64,000 bases of DNA from Streptomyces pyxinae (GTDB lineage: Bacteria; Actinomycetota; Actinomycetes; Streptomycetales; Streptomycetaceae), in contig NZ_JANUGQ010000028.1 of assembly GCF_024756275.1 (NCBI RefSeq), positions 1 through 64,000 on the forward strand. The letters are read 5' to 3'. Positions 55,875 to 64,000 of the stretch are shown here, piece after piece (position 1 is the stretch's first letter; every line of letters starts with the position of its first letter). Below the pieces are notes generated by a model. It saw only the letters and a list, made by a program, of their open reading frames with translations. It was not told the origin of the DNA and ran no database searches. The translations under genes and the position numbers were made by a program.

Positions 55875-55893
55875 CAAGGTAAGGCTAACCTAA
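55875..55893. promoter_or_regulatory. iron box between HtaA genes and hmuTUV
   Basis: On the minus strand the 19 bases read TTAGGTTAGCCTTACCTTG, close to the iron-box consensus (TTAGGTTAGGCTAACCTAA). It lies in the 333-bp divergent spacer and could control both the HtaA genes and the HmuTUV operon through an iron-dependent repressor. Confidence 0.75.
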
Positions 55894-56172
55894 ACTACCT
55901 CCGCGCAATCCGGAACAGCCCTCCGGAGGCCCGTTCCGGACAGCTTCCGGCGGCGGGCCGACCGCGGGGAGTGTGCGGCACTTCCGCGGCACGTCTGCGG
56001 CGTTCCGGAGGCACGGCTGCGGCGTCTCGACGGCGTTTCCGGTACTGCGGCCGCGGCGTTTCCGTGGCGCGGTCGCGGCATTTCCGGACCCGTGCCCGGC
56101 GGCGCGACGACGGACGACGAGACGACGACGGATGCCGATGACGACTACGACTACGACTACGACTACGACTAC
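55894..56172. repeat. hmuT leader with GCGGCGTTTCCG and GACTAC repeats
   Basis: No gene is supported here. From about 55973 to 56090 the motif GCGGC(G/A)(T/C)TTCCG recurs irregularly. At 56143-56172 there are five exact tandem copies of GACTAC, directly before the hmuT ribosome site. If read from an upstream ATG at 56092 these would encode an Asp-Tyr repeat ahead of the signal peptide, which is unlikely. Confidence 0.7.
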
Positions 56173-56181
56173 GACAGGACG

Positions 56182-57207
56182 GTGCTCCCGGTGCTCAGAA
56201 CCCGCCTCGCCACCGCGTTGGCGGCGGCCCTCGCCCTCGCCCTCGCCGCGACCGGCTGCGGTGGAAACGGCGACGGCGGCGGTACGGGCCCGGCCGGGAG
56301 CGCCGGGGCCCGTGCGGCCGCCCCGCCCGACCGGGTGGAGCCGCTGGCCGGGACGCCCGCGCCCGCTCTGCCGGTCACCGTGGCCTCGGCCGACGGCAGT
56401 CCGGTCACCGTCGCCTCGGCCGACCGGATCGTGCCGCTCACCGGCTCGCTCAACGAGATCGTCTTCACCCTGGGCCTCGGCAAGCGGGTGGTGGCCCGGG
56501 ACATCACCGCCACCTTCGAGCAGGCGGCCGGGCTCCCGGTGGTCACCCGCGCCCACGACGTGTCGGCCGAGAGCGTGCTGTCGCTGAAGCCGACCGTGGT
56601 GCTGGCCGACACCACCACCGGGCCGGTCGAGGCGATCGCCCAGATCCGGGACGCGGGCGTGCCGCTGGTGGTGGTCCCGCCCGCCAAGTCCCTGGCCGAT
56701 GTGGACACCCGGATCGAGACGGTGGCCCGGGCGCTGGGCGTCCCGGCGGCGGGCGCCGCGCTCAAGAAGCGCACCGACGGACGGATCGCGGCGGTACGGA
56801 AGAAGATCCCCGCCCGCACCGACCGGCCGCGCGTGGCCTTCCTCTATCTGCGCGGCTCGGCCTCGGTCTATCTGCTCGGCGGCCGGGAGTCCGGGGCCAG
56901 TTCGCTGCTGGAGGCGGCCGGGGCGGTGGACGCGGGCAAGGCGTCCGGGCTCATCAAGGACTTCACCGCCATCACCAGCGAGGCGCTCGCCAAGGCCGCG
57001 CCGGACGCGATCCTGGTGATGACCAAGGGACTTGAGTCGGTCGGCGGTGTGGACGGTCTGGTGAAGATCCCGGGCGTCGCGGAGACCCCGGCCGGCGCCG
57101 ACCGCCGGGTGGTCGCGGTGGACGACGGCGTCCTGCTCAACTACGGCCCGCGCACCGACCAGGTGCTGTCCTCGCTGGTGAAACAGCTGTACGGAGATGG
57201 CAAGTGA
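56182..57207 (+). CDS. hmuT: heme ABC importer binding lipoprotein
   Basis: A 341-residue lipoprotein. Signal LATALAAALALALAATGCGG ends at the lipobox Cys. The rest is a class-III (helical backbone) binding protein as for heme and siderophores: RIVPLTGSLNEIVFTLGLGK, VVTRAHDVSAESVLSLKPTV and VAFLYLRGSASVYLLGG. The His in RAHDV and the Tyr in SVYLLG are placed like the heme ligands of corynebacterial HmuT (inferred). GTG 56182 is used (AGGAC upstream); GTG 56191 is also possible. It overlaps hmuU by four bases. Confidence 0.9.
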   Translation: MLPVLRTRLATALAAALALALAATGCGGNGDGGGTGPAGSAGARAAAPPDRVEPLAGTPAPALPVTVASADGSPVTVASADRIVPLTGSLNEIVFTLGLGKRVVARDITATFEQAAGLPVVTRAHDVSAESVLSLKPTVVLADTTTGPVEAIAQIRDAGVPLVVVPPAKSLADVDTRIETVARALGVPAAGAALKKRTDGRIAAVRKKIPARTDRPRVAFLYLRGSASVYLLGGRESGASSLLEAAGAVDAGKASGLIKDFTAITSEALAKAAPDAILVMTKGLESVGGVDGLVKIPGVAETPAGADRRVVAVDDGVLLNYGPRTDQVLSSLVKQLYGDGK

Positions 57208-58493
57208 CCTCTCAGGCGATCGACTCCCCCGGCACGGAGGGCACTTCGGGCGCCGGCACCCGCGGCAGCGCTCCCGGCACGGACACCCGGGCCGAGACCG
57301 CTCCCGCCGTGGGTGCGTCTGGCAAGGGCCCTCGTGACGCGGGCGCTCATGACACCGGTGCTCATGACACAGGCGCTCGTGACACGGGTGTTCGTGACAC
57401 GGGTGTTCAGGGCGAAGGCAGGGGCCGGGGCGGGGGTGGCGCCGGGCCCGGCGGCGGTTCCGGCCGGGCGGGCCGGGCCTGGCTGCTGACGGCCGGGCTG
57501 CTCGCCGCGCTGGTGCTGCTCGCCCTGGTGTCGGCCGGGCTCGGCGCGTACGAGATCCCGCTCGGAGACGTACTGGCGTCCCTCGGCAACCGGATCGGGC
57601 TCGGCGGCCGTCCGCTGGACCGGACGGCCGAGAGCGTGCTGTGGAACATCCGGCTGCCCCGGGTGGTGCTCGCCCTGCTGGTGGGTGCCTCGCTGGGGTG
57701 CGCGGGCGCGCTGATGCAGGGTGTGTTCGGCAATCCGCTGGCCGAGCCCGGGGTGATCGGCATCTCCTCGGGCGCGGCGGTGGGCGCGGCGGGCTCGATC
57801 GCGCTGGGGCTGGGCTTTCTCGGCACCTGGACGGTGAGCGTCTGCGCCTTCGTGACCGGACTGGGGACGGTGCTGCTGGTGTACGCGGTCTCCCGGGACG
57901 GCGGCCGGACCGAGGTGGTGACCCTGATCCTCACCGGGATCGCGGTGAACGCCTTCGCCGGGGCGCTGATCGGGCTGTTCATCTTCTTCGCGGACAACGC
58001 GCAGGTCACCCAGATCACCTTCTGGCAGCTCGGCTCGCTCGCCCAGGCCACCTGGCCGAAGGTGCTGGCGGTACTGCCGTGGGCGGTGGCCGGTCTGGCG
58101 ATCGCCCCGCTGTACGCCCGGAAGCTGGATCTGCTGGCCCTCGGCGAGCGGCCGGCCCGGCATCTGGGCGTGGACGTGGAGCGGTTGCGGATGGTGCTGA
58201 TCCTGGTGGTGGCGCTGCTGACGGCGGCGGCGGTCGCGGTGGCGGGGATCATCACCTTCGTGGGGCTGCTGGTGCCGCATCTGCTGCGGATGGCCAACGG
58301 GCCGGGCCACCGGTTCCTGGTGCCGGGCAGCGCGCTGGGCGGTGCGGTGGTGCTGACCGCCGCCGATCTGGGGGCCCGCACGGTGGCGGCCCCGGCCGAG
58401 CTGCCGCTCGGGGTGCTGACCGCGCTGCTCGGCAGCCCGTTCTTCTTCTGGCTGCTGCGCCGGACCCGGCGCAGGCAGGGAGGCTGGGCATGA
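57204..58493 (+). CDS. hmuU: heme ABC importer permease
   Basis: A 429-residue FecCD-family permease. About nine or ten membrane helices from residue 90, with the typical NIRLPRVVLALLVGASLGCA, GALMQGVFGNPLAEPGVIGI and AGIITFVGLLVPHLLRM. The first 90 residues are an unusual hydrophilic tail with tandem (A/V)(H/R)DTG repeats encoded by 15-bp units (57339-57410). The GTG start overlaps the hmuT stop; the ATG of hmuV overlaps its own stop, so the operon is tightly coupled. Confidence 0.92.
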   Translation: MTSQAIDSPGTEGTSGAGTRGSAPGTDTRAETAPAVGASGKGPRDAGAHDTGAHDTGARDTGVRDTGVQGEGRGRGGGGAGPGGGSGRAGRAWLLTAGLLAALVLLALVSAGLGAYEIPLGDVLASLGNRIGLGGRPLDRTAESVLWNIRLPRVVLALLVGASLGCAGALMQGVFGNPLAEPGVIGISSGAAVGAAGSIALGLGFLGTWTVSVCAFVTGLGTVLLVYAVSRDGGRTEVVTLILTGIAVNAFAGALIGLFIFFADNAQVTQITFWQLGSLAQATWPKVLAVLPWAVAGLAIAPLYARKLDLLALGERPARHLGVDVERLRMVLILVVALLTAAAVAVAGIITFVGLLVPHLLRMANGPGHRFLVPGSALGGAVVLTAADLGARTVAAPAELPLGVLTALLGSPFFFWLLRRTRRRQGGWA

Positions 58494-59500
58494 GGGCGCT
58501 GGAATCGGCGGAGCGGCCGGCGCCGGGGCTCCGGATGCGGGTACGGGCCGGTCTCCGGCGCCGGGGGCGGGAGTTGCCCGGCCCGGTGGCGCCCGGGGAG
58601 GCGCTGGCACGGGTGTCCGGCGTCCGGGTGCGGCTCGGCGGGCGGGAGGTGCTCGCCGGGGTCGACATGACGGTCCGGGCGGGCGAGGTGCTGGCACTGG
58701 TCGGGCCGAACGGGGCCGGCAAGTCCACCCTGCTCTCGGTGCTGGCCGGGGATCTGGCCCCGGAGACCGGGGTAGGGACGGACACCGGGGGCGGGGCCGG
58801 GGGCCGGGCGAAGACCGGGGCCGGAACGGAGACCCGGTCCGGGGCGGGTGACGGGGCCGGAACGAGCGGTGGGGCCGGCGCGGGGCACGGGGTGTGGATC
58901 GCCGGGCGCCTCGCCGGGGACTGGAGCGCTCCCGAACTGGCGCTGCGGCGGGCGGTGTTGCCGCAGGCGGCGACGCTGGCGTTCCCGTTCCCGGTGGTGG
59001 AGGTGGTCCGGATGGGCCGGGCTCCCTGGGCGGGCACCGCGCGGGAGGAGCGGGACGAGGAGGTGGTGGCCGGGGCGATGGCCGCCACCGAGGTCGCCGC
59101 CTTCGCCGGCCGGCCGTTCCCGTCGCTCTCCGGGGGCGAGCGGGCCCGGGTGGCGCTGGCCCGGGTCCTGGCCCAGGAGGCCCCGCTGATGCTGCTGGAC
59201 GAGCCGACCGCCGCGCTCGATCTGCGCCATCAGGAGCTGGTGCTGCGGCTCTGCCGGGAGCGGGCCGCCGCCGGGCACGCCGTCGTGGTGGTCCTGCACG
59301 ACCTGGGGCTGGCCGCCGCGTACGCGGACCGGGTGGCCGTCCTCCACGACGGGCGGGTGGCGGCGGACGGCCCGCCCGCCGAGGTGCTCCGCGACGAGTT
59401 GCTGACCGGCGTCTACCGGCAGCCGGTGGAGGTGCTGGCCCACCCCCGCACGGGCGCGCCCCTGGTGCTGCCCCGCCGGGACGGGCCGACGACCGGCTGA
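58490..59500 (+). CDS. hmuV: heme ABC importer ATPase
   Basis: A 336-residue cytoplasmic ATPase that energises heme import. Walker A is LVGPNGAGKSTLLSVLAG, the signature is FPSLSGGERARVALARVL, Walker B is PLMLLDEPTAALDL and the H-loop is VVLHDLGLAAAY. Between Walker A and the Q-loop there is a Gly/Thr-rich insert of about 40 residues (TDTGGGAGGRAKTGAGTETR region) absent from normal HmuV, plus a 35-residue basic N-terminal extension. Last gene of the hmuTUV operon. Confidence 0.92.
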   Translation: MRALESAERPAPGLRMRVRAGLRRRGRELPGPVAPGEALARVSGVRVRLGGREVLAGVDMTVRAGEVLALVGPNGAGKSTLLSVLAGDLAPETGVGTDTGGGAGGRAKTGAGTETRSGAGDGAGTSGGAGAGHGVWIAGRLAGDWSAPELALRRAVLPQAATLAFPFPVVEVVRMGRAPWAGTAREERDEEVVAGAMAATEVAAFAGRPFPSLSGGERARVALARVLAQEAPLMLLDEPTAALDLRHQELVLRLCRERAAAGHAVVVVLHDLGLAAAYADRVAVLHDGRVAADGPPAEVLRDELLTGVYRQPVEVLAHPRTGAPLVLPRRDGPTTG

Positions 59501-59653
59501 GGCGGCACCGGGAGCGGGCCGGGGGCCGGCACCGGGACCGGGACCGGTGTCTTCCGGGAGCACCGGGCGGAACCGGCACCCGGCGGCCCTACCGGCCCCG
59601 GCCCGGGTAGGGTTCGGACGGTCCATGGGGGTCGAGGGAGCAGAAGGCAACCG

Positions 59654-60856
59654 ATGAGCAGGCTGGGTCGGGGGAGGCGCCGCGCGGCGGCCGTACGGTC
59701 GGTGACGGCGACAACCATGCCCGTGGTGACACCGGCGGCGGCCGTACGGTCGGTGACGGTGACGGCGATGCCCGGGGCGACACGGGCGGCGGCCGTACGG
59801 TCGGTGACGGTGACGGCGATGCCCGGGGCGACACGGGCGGCAGCCGCCGGGCCGGCCGCCCGGGGCCGGCGCCGGGGTCCGCTGCGGGGCCTGGCCGCCA
59901 CCGCCGTGGCCACGGTGCTGGCGCTGACGGCCGGCGGCTGTGTGACCGTCCACGGTGAGCTGGCGGTCGTACCGTCGGCGAGCCGGGCGGAGGCCGCCCG
60001 GGCGCTCAAGGACTTCACCGAGAGCTACAACGCCTCCAACGCGGCGTACGACCCCGCGCTGAACGCCGGCCGGGTGACCGGCGCCCTGGGCGCGATCAAC
60101 CAGGCGGGGCTGAAGGCCCGGAGCGTCACCCAGCCGGGCGGCAACCCCCGGCACAAGCCGCTGATCCTCTCCGACGCCGCCTTCACCATCCCGAAGAAGG
60201 CCGGGTGGCCGCGCTGGTTCCTGGCGGACGCCACCGCCGACCAGGGCTCGGGCCCGTCCACGACCTCCCGCTGGGCCGTCGTCTTCGTGCGCAACGGTCC
60301 CCAGCAGCTCTGGGAGGCGGCCTATCTCCAGGTGCTGGCCCGGGACGAGCTGCCGAAGTTCCGGACCGACGCGGACGGCTGGGCGGTGCCGGTGGCGGCC
60401 GACGCGGCGGAGCCGGCGGTCGCGCCCCGGGAGCTGAGCCGGGAGTACGTCTCGTACCTCCGGACCGGCAGACCCGAGCACTTCGCGGCGGGCCCCGAGA
60501 CCTCGGCCTGGCGGGAGAAGCGCCGGACGACGGCCAGCCGGCCGGGCCTCTCCACGCAGTACGTCGACCAGCCGCTGGACTCGGGCGACTTCGCTCCGCT
60601 CGGGCTGGCAACCGAGGACGGGGGCGCGCTGGTCTTCTTCGCGACCCGCTACTTCGACCGCCAGACGGCCGCGGCCGGCTTCCGGCCGAGGACGAACGCG
60701 GAGGTACGGGCGCTGACGACCGGCCAGGTGAAGTCCACGCTCACCAAGGAGTGGGTCTCCAGCCAGGTGGCCCGGGTGGCCCCGGCGGGCGCCCGGCAGA
60801 ACCAGGTGACGGTGCTCAACCGGATCCAGGGCGTGGTGGCGGCCAAGGGCTCCTGA
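59654..60856 (+). CDS. putative lipoprotein with 17-residue N-terminal repeats
   Basis: A 400-residue protein with a signal-like hydrophobic segment LAATAVATVLALTAGGC ending in a lipobox Cys at about residue 96. The mature part (about 300 residues, ALKDFTESYNASNAAYDPAL start, YVSYLRTGRPEHFAAGPETS middle) is an extracytoplasmic domain of unknown function seen in Streptomyces. The 95 residues before the Cys are far too long for a signal peptide and are mostly three copies of AAAVRSVTVTAMPGAT(R). ATG 59654 has GAAGG 7 bases upstream; an internal ATG at 59819 would give a normal signal length but has no ribosome site. Confidence 0.75.
   Translation: MSRLGRGRRRAAAVRSVTATTMPVVTPAAAVRSVTVTAMPGATRAAAVRSVTVTAMPGATRAAAAGPAARGRRRGPLRGLAATAVATVLALTAGGCVTVHGELAVVPSASRAEAARALKDFTESYNASNAAYDPALNAGRVTGALGAINQAGLKARSVTQPGGNPRHKPLILSDAAFTIPKKAGWPRWFLADATADQGSGPSTTSRWAVVFVRNGPQQLWEAAYLQVLARDELPKFRTDADGWAVPVAADAAEPAVAPRELSREYVSYLRTGRPEHFAAGPETSAWREKRRTTASRPGLSTQYVDQPLDSGDFAPLGLATEDGGALVFFATRYFDRQTAAAGFRPRTNAEVRALTTGQVKSTLTKEWVSSQVARVAPAGARQNQVTVLNRIQGVVAAKGS
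59686..59838. repeat. 51-bp in-frame tandem repeats
   Basis: Three consecutive 51-bp units begin at 59686, 59737 and 59788, each opening with GGCGGCCGTACGGTCGGTGA. The last two are nearly identical and the first is more diverged. The period is a multiple of three, so the reading frame of the lipoprotein gene is preserved. Confidence 0.85.
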
Positions 60857-61095
60857 CCGCCGTCCGGGACCGCTGGTCCTCCGGGACTCCCGACCGACTC
60901 CGGGCCTACCGGCCGGCTCCGGGGCTCCCGACCGGCTTCGGGCCTACCGACCGTCCGGGACAGCTGATCGTCCGGGACCGCTGGTCGTCCGGGATCGCTG
61001 GTCGTCCGGGGTTCCTGGCCGTCCCGGGGTTCCTGGCCGGCCCGGGGTTCGGCCGCCCGGGGGCGCGGCCCCGGGGCTTCCCGCTCCGCCGCCGG
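60857..61095. repeat. GGTCGTCCGGG-type repeat spacer
   Basis: The 239 bp between two convergent genes consist of short imperfect units (CCGGGACCGCTGGTCGTCCGGG, and CCGGGGTTCCTGGCC). No gene; the inverted GGTC/GACC content may form hairpins that end transcription. Confidence 0.6.
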
Positions 61096-61836
61096 TCAGC
61101 GCCGAGTGGGCCAGGCCACCGCGTGCCGGTCGTGCTCGTCGCCGTCGAACTGGTCGGCGTGGCGGGCGCAGGCGTCGGTGAGGGTCTCCAGCAGGGTCAG
61201 CGGGTCCGGCAGCGGGTGCTCGGGGCCCCGCAGCCAGTCCACGCCCAGCTCACCGGGGAGCCGGGCGGGCGGTACGAGCACATAGCTGCCGCGGCAGTGC
61301 CAGCGCAGCCCCGGGTGCTCGTCCATGGTCTCGGGGTGGCAGTCCAGCTCGCAGGGCCACCACTCGTCCTCGTCCTCGGGGGTGCCCCGGGTGGCGGTGA
61401 AGAAGAGCATCCGGCCGTCGCCGGACTCGGCGACCGGGCCCACGTCGACGCCGTCCGCGAGCAGCCGCTCCAACGCGGCGCGACCGGCCTCCAGCGGAAC
61501 GTCCAGGACGTCGTGGACCATGCCGGTCGCGGTGATGAAGTTGGCCGCCGGTTCGGCGGTCGCCCAGCGCTCGATCTGGACGCGGTCGGTGGTCGACTGC
61601 GTCTGCCAGGCGAAGGAGAGCGGATGCCGGGCGGGGGTGGGACAGCCGATGCGCTCACAGGAACACCGGTAGCCGACCGGATGCGCGGCGGGGGCGAGCG
61701 GGAGTCCCGCGGCTGCGGTGGCCAGGAGCAGATCCGCGCGGCTGGGGGCCTCGGCGGCGGTTTTCCTGGGCCGCCGGCGCAGCCAGTGCGCGAGTTTGCT
61801 CTCCGTGCCGCGGTAGCGGCCGATCCCGTCGCCCAT
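61096..61836 (-). CDS. bifunctional DNA primase/polymerase-like (prim-pol) protein
   Basis: A 246-residue protein resembling short actinomycete prim-pol (AEP-superfamily) proteins. It has GLPLAPAAHPVGYRCSCERI, CPTPARHPLSFAWQTQSTTD and a later GSYVLVPPARLPG, the same order as the N-terminal primase region of replication proteins. CSCERIGCPTPARHPL contains a likely zinc cluster. The usual DxD catalytic pair is not obvious to me (LDVPLEAG follows TATGMVHDV), so activity is uncertain. The role is unknown: it is not next to a replicon. Start ATG 61836. Confidence 0.75.
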   Translation of the reverse strand: MGDGIGRYRGTESKLAHWLRRRPRKTAAEAPSRADLLLATAAAGLPLAPAAHPVGYRCSCERIGCPTPARHPLSFAWQTQSTTDRVQIERWATAEPAANFITATGMVHDVLDVPLEAGRAALERLLADGVDVGPVAESGDGRMLFFTATRGTPEDEDEWWPCELDCHPETMDEHPGLRWHCRGSYVLVPPARLPGELGVDWLRGPEHPLPDPLTLLETLTDACARHADQFDGDEHDRHAVAWPTRR

Positions 61837-62357
61837 CTATCCCCTCACACCTCTGCGCAGACGTGCTGGACCCTGCCGGTCCCTGCCATGGTCCCACCAT
61901 CCTGCGCCCCGGGTGACCGGAGTCGGGAACGAGGGGTGAGGAGACCGGGTCTTCCCGGTGACGTACCGCGCCGAAATGACCCTATTTCCGGTGTTTCGCA
62001 CCCGCGCCGCACCCCTCCGCGCCCCCTCCGCCACCGGTCCGGCGTGACCGGCCCCACGCCGCCGGACCGGCGCCGGAGCACCTCCCGGCCTCCGGAATCC
62101 ACGACTCCGCCCCTGGCGGGCGACCGGCCGACCGGCAGGGGCCGGCGCACCGGTGGGCCGGGCGACGTGCCGGGCGGTATGCCGGGAAGCCGTACGAGGT
62201 GCCGCCCGAGACGCGGCACGAGGCCTCCCGCGGAGTCCCGTACGAGGTGTCGTACGAAGCACGCCGACGATCCGGTGCGCGGAGGCTCCTGAGGGCTCAC
62301 CATGGGCAGGGCACGCACACCCCGCGTGCGCCCCAACACGCCCGTGAGGAGCCCTCC
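61837..62357. other. divergent spacer before dimethylargininase gene
   Basis: No gene is supported in these 521 bases. CGTACGAGGTG occurs at 62191-62201 and 62239-62249, with a partial third copy at 62251, in an otherwise GC-rich region. The only recognised signal is the ribosome site GAGGAG (62346-62351) before the TTG start at 62358. Confidence 0.5.
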
Positions 62358-63173
62358 TTGCACCGTGACGCGACACCCCGCCGCTACCTGATGTGCCCAC
62401 CCACGCACTTCAGGGTGACCTACTCCATCAACCCGTGGATGGACCCGGCGAAACCGGTCGACCTGCGCCTCGCCCTCACCCAGTGGGAGGACCTGCGCGA
62501 CCGCTACCGTGGACTCGGCCACACCGTCGAGCTGCTGGAACCCCGCGACGACCTGCCCGACATGGTGTACGCCGCCAACGGTGCCACCGTCATCGAGGGC
62601 CGGGTGCTGGGCGCCCGGTTCGCCTTCCCCGAGCGCACCGCCGAGGCCGAGGTGCACCGGGACTGGTTCCGGGCGCACGGCTTCGCCGACGTACGGGAGC
62701 CGGACCATGTCAACGAGGGCGAGGGCGACTTCGCCGTCACCGCCTCGTACATCCTGGCCGGCCGGGGCTTCCGGTCCAGCCCGCTGTCGCACCCCGAGGC
62801 GCAGGAGTTCTTCGGCAGACCGGTGATCGGGCTCGATCTGATCGACCCGCGCTACTACCACCTGGACACGGCGCTCTGTGTGCTGGACGAGGCGGCGGGC
62901 GAGGTCATGTACTACCCGGGCGCGTTCAGCCCCGGGAGCAGGGCGGTGCTCGCCCGGCTCTTCCCGGACGCGCTGATCGCGAGCGAGGCGGACGCGGCGG
63001 CGCTGGGGCTGAACGCGGTGAGCGACGGACGGCACGTACTGCTGCCGCAGGCCGCGGTGGGGCTGTTCGAGCCGCTGCGGAAGCGCGGCTTCGAACCGAT
63101 CGGGATGGATCTGGACGAGCTGCTGAAGGGCGGGGGCAGTGTGAAGTGCTGCACCCAGGAGCTGCGGCCCTGA
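62358..63173 (+). CDS. ddaH: dimethylargininase / amidinotransferase-fold hydrolase
   Basis: A 271-residue enzyme of the guanidino-modifying fold. RRYLMCPPTHFRVTYSINPW opens the fold, DDLPDMVYAANGATVIEGRV carries the Asp ligand, EGEGDFAVTASYILAG and the YYHLDTALCVLDEAAGEVMY block carry the catalytic His, and the nucleophile Cys lies in the final GGSVKCCTQELRP. Likely hydrolyses N-omega-methylated arginines to citrulline, or a related guanidino compound such as arginine/ornithine pathway substrates. The start is TTG 62358 with GAGGAG upstream. Confidence 0.88.
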   Translation: MHRDATPRRYLMCPPTHFRVTYSINPWMDPAKPVDLRLALTQWEDLRDRYRGLGHTVELLEPRDDLPDMVYAANGATVIEGRVLGARFAFPERTAEAEVHRDWFRAHGFADVREPDHVNEGEGDFAVTASYILAGRGFRSSPLSHPEAQEFFGRPVIGLDLIDPRYYHLDTALCVLDEAAGEVMYYPGAFSPGSRAVLARLFPDALIASEADAAALGLNAVSDGRHVLLPQAAVGLFEPLRKRGFEPIGMDLDELLKGGGSVKCCTQELRP

Positions 63174-63246
63174 CACGCGCCTGGCACTGAACTGCCCCCT
63201 ACCCCTCGCTCGGACGTCCACGTGGTCCTGACGTCCGCGCGGGGGC

Positions 63247-64000
63247 TCAGCGGGAGGCCGGGCGGGGCGGCCAGCGGTCGCCCCACTCGGTGTCCCGGGC
63301 CGCCTTGTAGAGCACCCCGTGCCGCTTGGTCACGGTCTCCCGGCGCAGCCCCTGCCCCTGCCGCCCGCCCGCGCTCCCGGCGCTCTCGGCGCTCTCGGCG
63401 CTCTCGGCGCTCTCGGCAGGCTCACCCTCCGTACCGCCCGCGCAGAGGTCCAGCAGCACCTGGCCCTTGCGGATCTGCGGCTTGCGGATCACCCGCTCCG
63501 GCACCGGTTCGGCGGGGAACCGGGTGGCCACGACATAGCCGAACTTCTCGTCCTCGTACGCCAGTGAGCCGCCCTTCACCCGCCGGTGCAGCGAGGAGCG
63601 GCTGACCCGGGCCGCGAAGTGGCACCAGTCGCTGCCCGGCACGATGGGGCAGGCGGCGCTGTGCGGGCAGGGGGCGGCGATCCGGAATCCGGCGGCGATC
63701 AGCCGGTCCCGGGCCTCGATGATCCGGTCGTAGCCGTCCGGGGTGCCCGGCTCCACGATCACCACCGCCCGCGCGGCCCGGGCGGCCTCCGTGACGACGG
63801 CGGCCCGGTCCTCCGGGGTCAGCTCCTTGAGCACGTACGAGACGGTGACCAGGTCGGTGTCCTCGATCCGGAGCGCCGAGCCGATCCGCGACCGCTCCCA
63901 GCGGGCCTCCCGCAGCCCCGGCACCCCGGAGGCGACGGCCAGCTCCCGGCCCAGCCGCAGCGCGGGCTCGGCCCAGTCCAGGACCGTCGTACGGGGGGCC
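63247..64000 (-). CDS. Rsm22-type ribosomal small-subunit methyltransferase (partial)
   Basis: The frame is open to the right edge, so this is the C-terminal part (at least 250 residues) of a Rsm22-like S-adenosylmethionine-dependent methyltransferase associated with the small ribosomal subunit. Visible: DLVTVSYVLKELTPEDRAAV, VIVEPGTPDGYDRIIEARD and the Cys cluster PCPHSAACPIVPGSDWCHF plus LLDLC, which in this family is proposed to hold an iron-sulfur cluster. A (Glu-Ser-Ala)n repeat encoded by 9-bp units (63379-63420) lies near the end, where the family usually has no such run. The start is beyond the window. Confidence 0.82.
   Translation of the reverse strand, partial: APRTTVLDWAEPALRLGRELAVASGVPGLREARWERSRIGSALRIEDTDLVTVSYVLKELTPEDRAAVVTEAARAARAVVIVEPGTPDGYDRIIEARDRLIAAGFRIAAPCPHSAACPIVPGSDWCHFAARVSRSSLHRRVKGGSLAYEDEKFGYVVATRFPAEPVPERVIRKPQIRKGQVLLDLCAGGTEGEPAESAESAESAESAGSAGGRQGQGLRRETVTKRHGVLYKAARDTEWGDRWPPRPASR

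Noticed and set aside
56092..56181. N-terminal extension of HmuT with an Asp-Tyr repeat
   Set aside because: It would place about 30 acidic residues before a lipoprotein signal; the GTG at 56182 has a ribosome site and gives a normal signal peptide.

Overview
The window is a piece of a Streptomyces (or very close actinomycete) chromosome. The DNA is extremely GC-rich, starts are often GTG or TTG, coding strands show strong third-position GC, and the gene set is a typical streptomycete core: malEFG/malR, glnE, a GlnA2-type glutamine synthetase, nadE, panB, an AfsR-type regulator, map, and a heme-uptake locus with iron boxes. No rRNA, tRNA or CRISPR array was seen.

Layout. 1-10,786: a maltose/maltodextrin locus. 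malE-malF-malG are read leftwards. They are flanked on both sides by an alpha-glucosidase gene followed by a LacI/MalR-type repressor gene, in mirror orientation. The divergent malE/alpha-glucosidase spacer holds a cluster of CTTGCAG-type operator repeats. 10,823-17,857: a PAP2 membrane protein, glnE and a PIG-L deacetylase fused to a beta-propeller-like region. 18,077-19,350: a small HicA-like protein and an HTH protein, each preceded by a perfect palindrome, resembling a toxin-antitoxin or regulatory pair.

19,565-24,401: a small integrative island. A perfect 92-bp direct repeat of the 3' end of the glutamine synthetase gene flanks 4.7 kb of visibly lower-GC DNA. The island carries a three-gene overlapping or closely spaced operon (TIGR04255-like protein, a short protein with a hydrophobic segment plus HTH, and an unrecognised protein with an ITQTCD motif). 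It also carries a 5'-truncated, frameshifted tyrosine integrase next to the right repeat. This is the best candidate in the window for an undescribed system; its arrangement suggests a defence cargo, but function is not shown by sequence.

24,314-46,254: core genes: GlnA2-type synthetase, PP2C phosphatase, a DUF3105/DUF305 pair, hydrolase, nadE, MFS exporters, panB, a DrrAB-type ABC exporter, a large SARP/NB-ARC regulator, a site-2 protease and an F420 reductase. 46,312-49,171: an accessory-looking two-gene unit (lipoprotein plus large secreted tachylectin-like protein) with a TTA codon near its start and a 35-bp palindrome upstream. 49,475-59,500: map, then an iron/heme system: heme oxygenase, two HtaA-domain surface proteins (one with an LAETG sortase signal) and a HmuTUV-type ABC importer, with two iron boxes. 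59,654-64,000: a repeat-bearing lipoprotein, a prim-pol-like protein, a dimethylargininase-type hydrolase and a partial Rsm22-type methyltransferase.

A feature of the whole window is expansion of short GC-rich tandem repeats, both in spacers and, in frame, inside proteins (alpha-glucosidase C-terminus, regulator linker, HtaA linkers, HmuU N-terminus, HmuV, a lipoprotein N-terminus, Rsm22, PanB).
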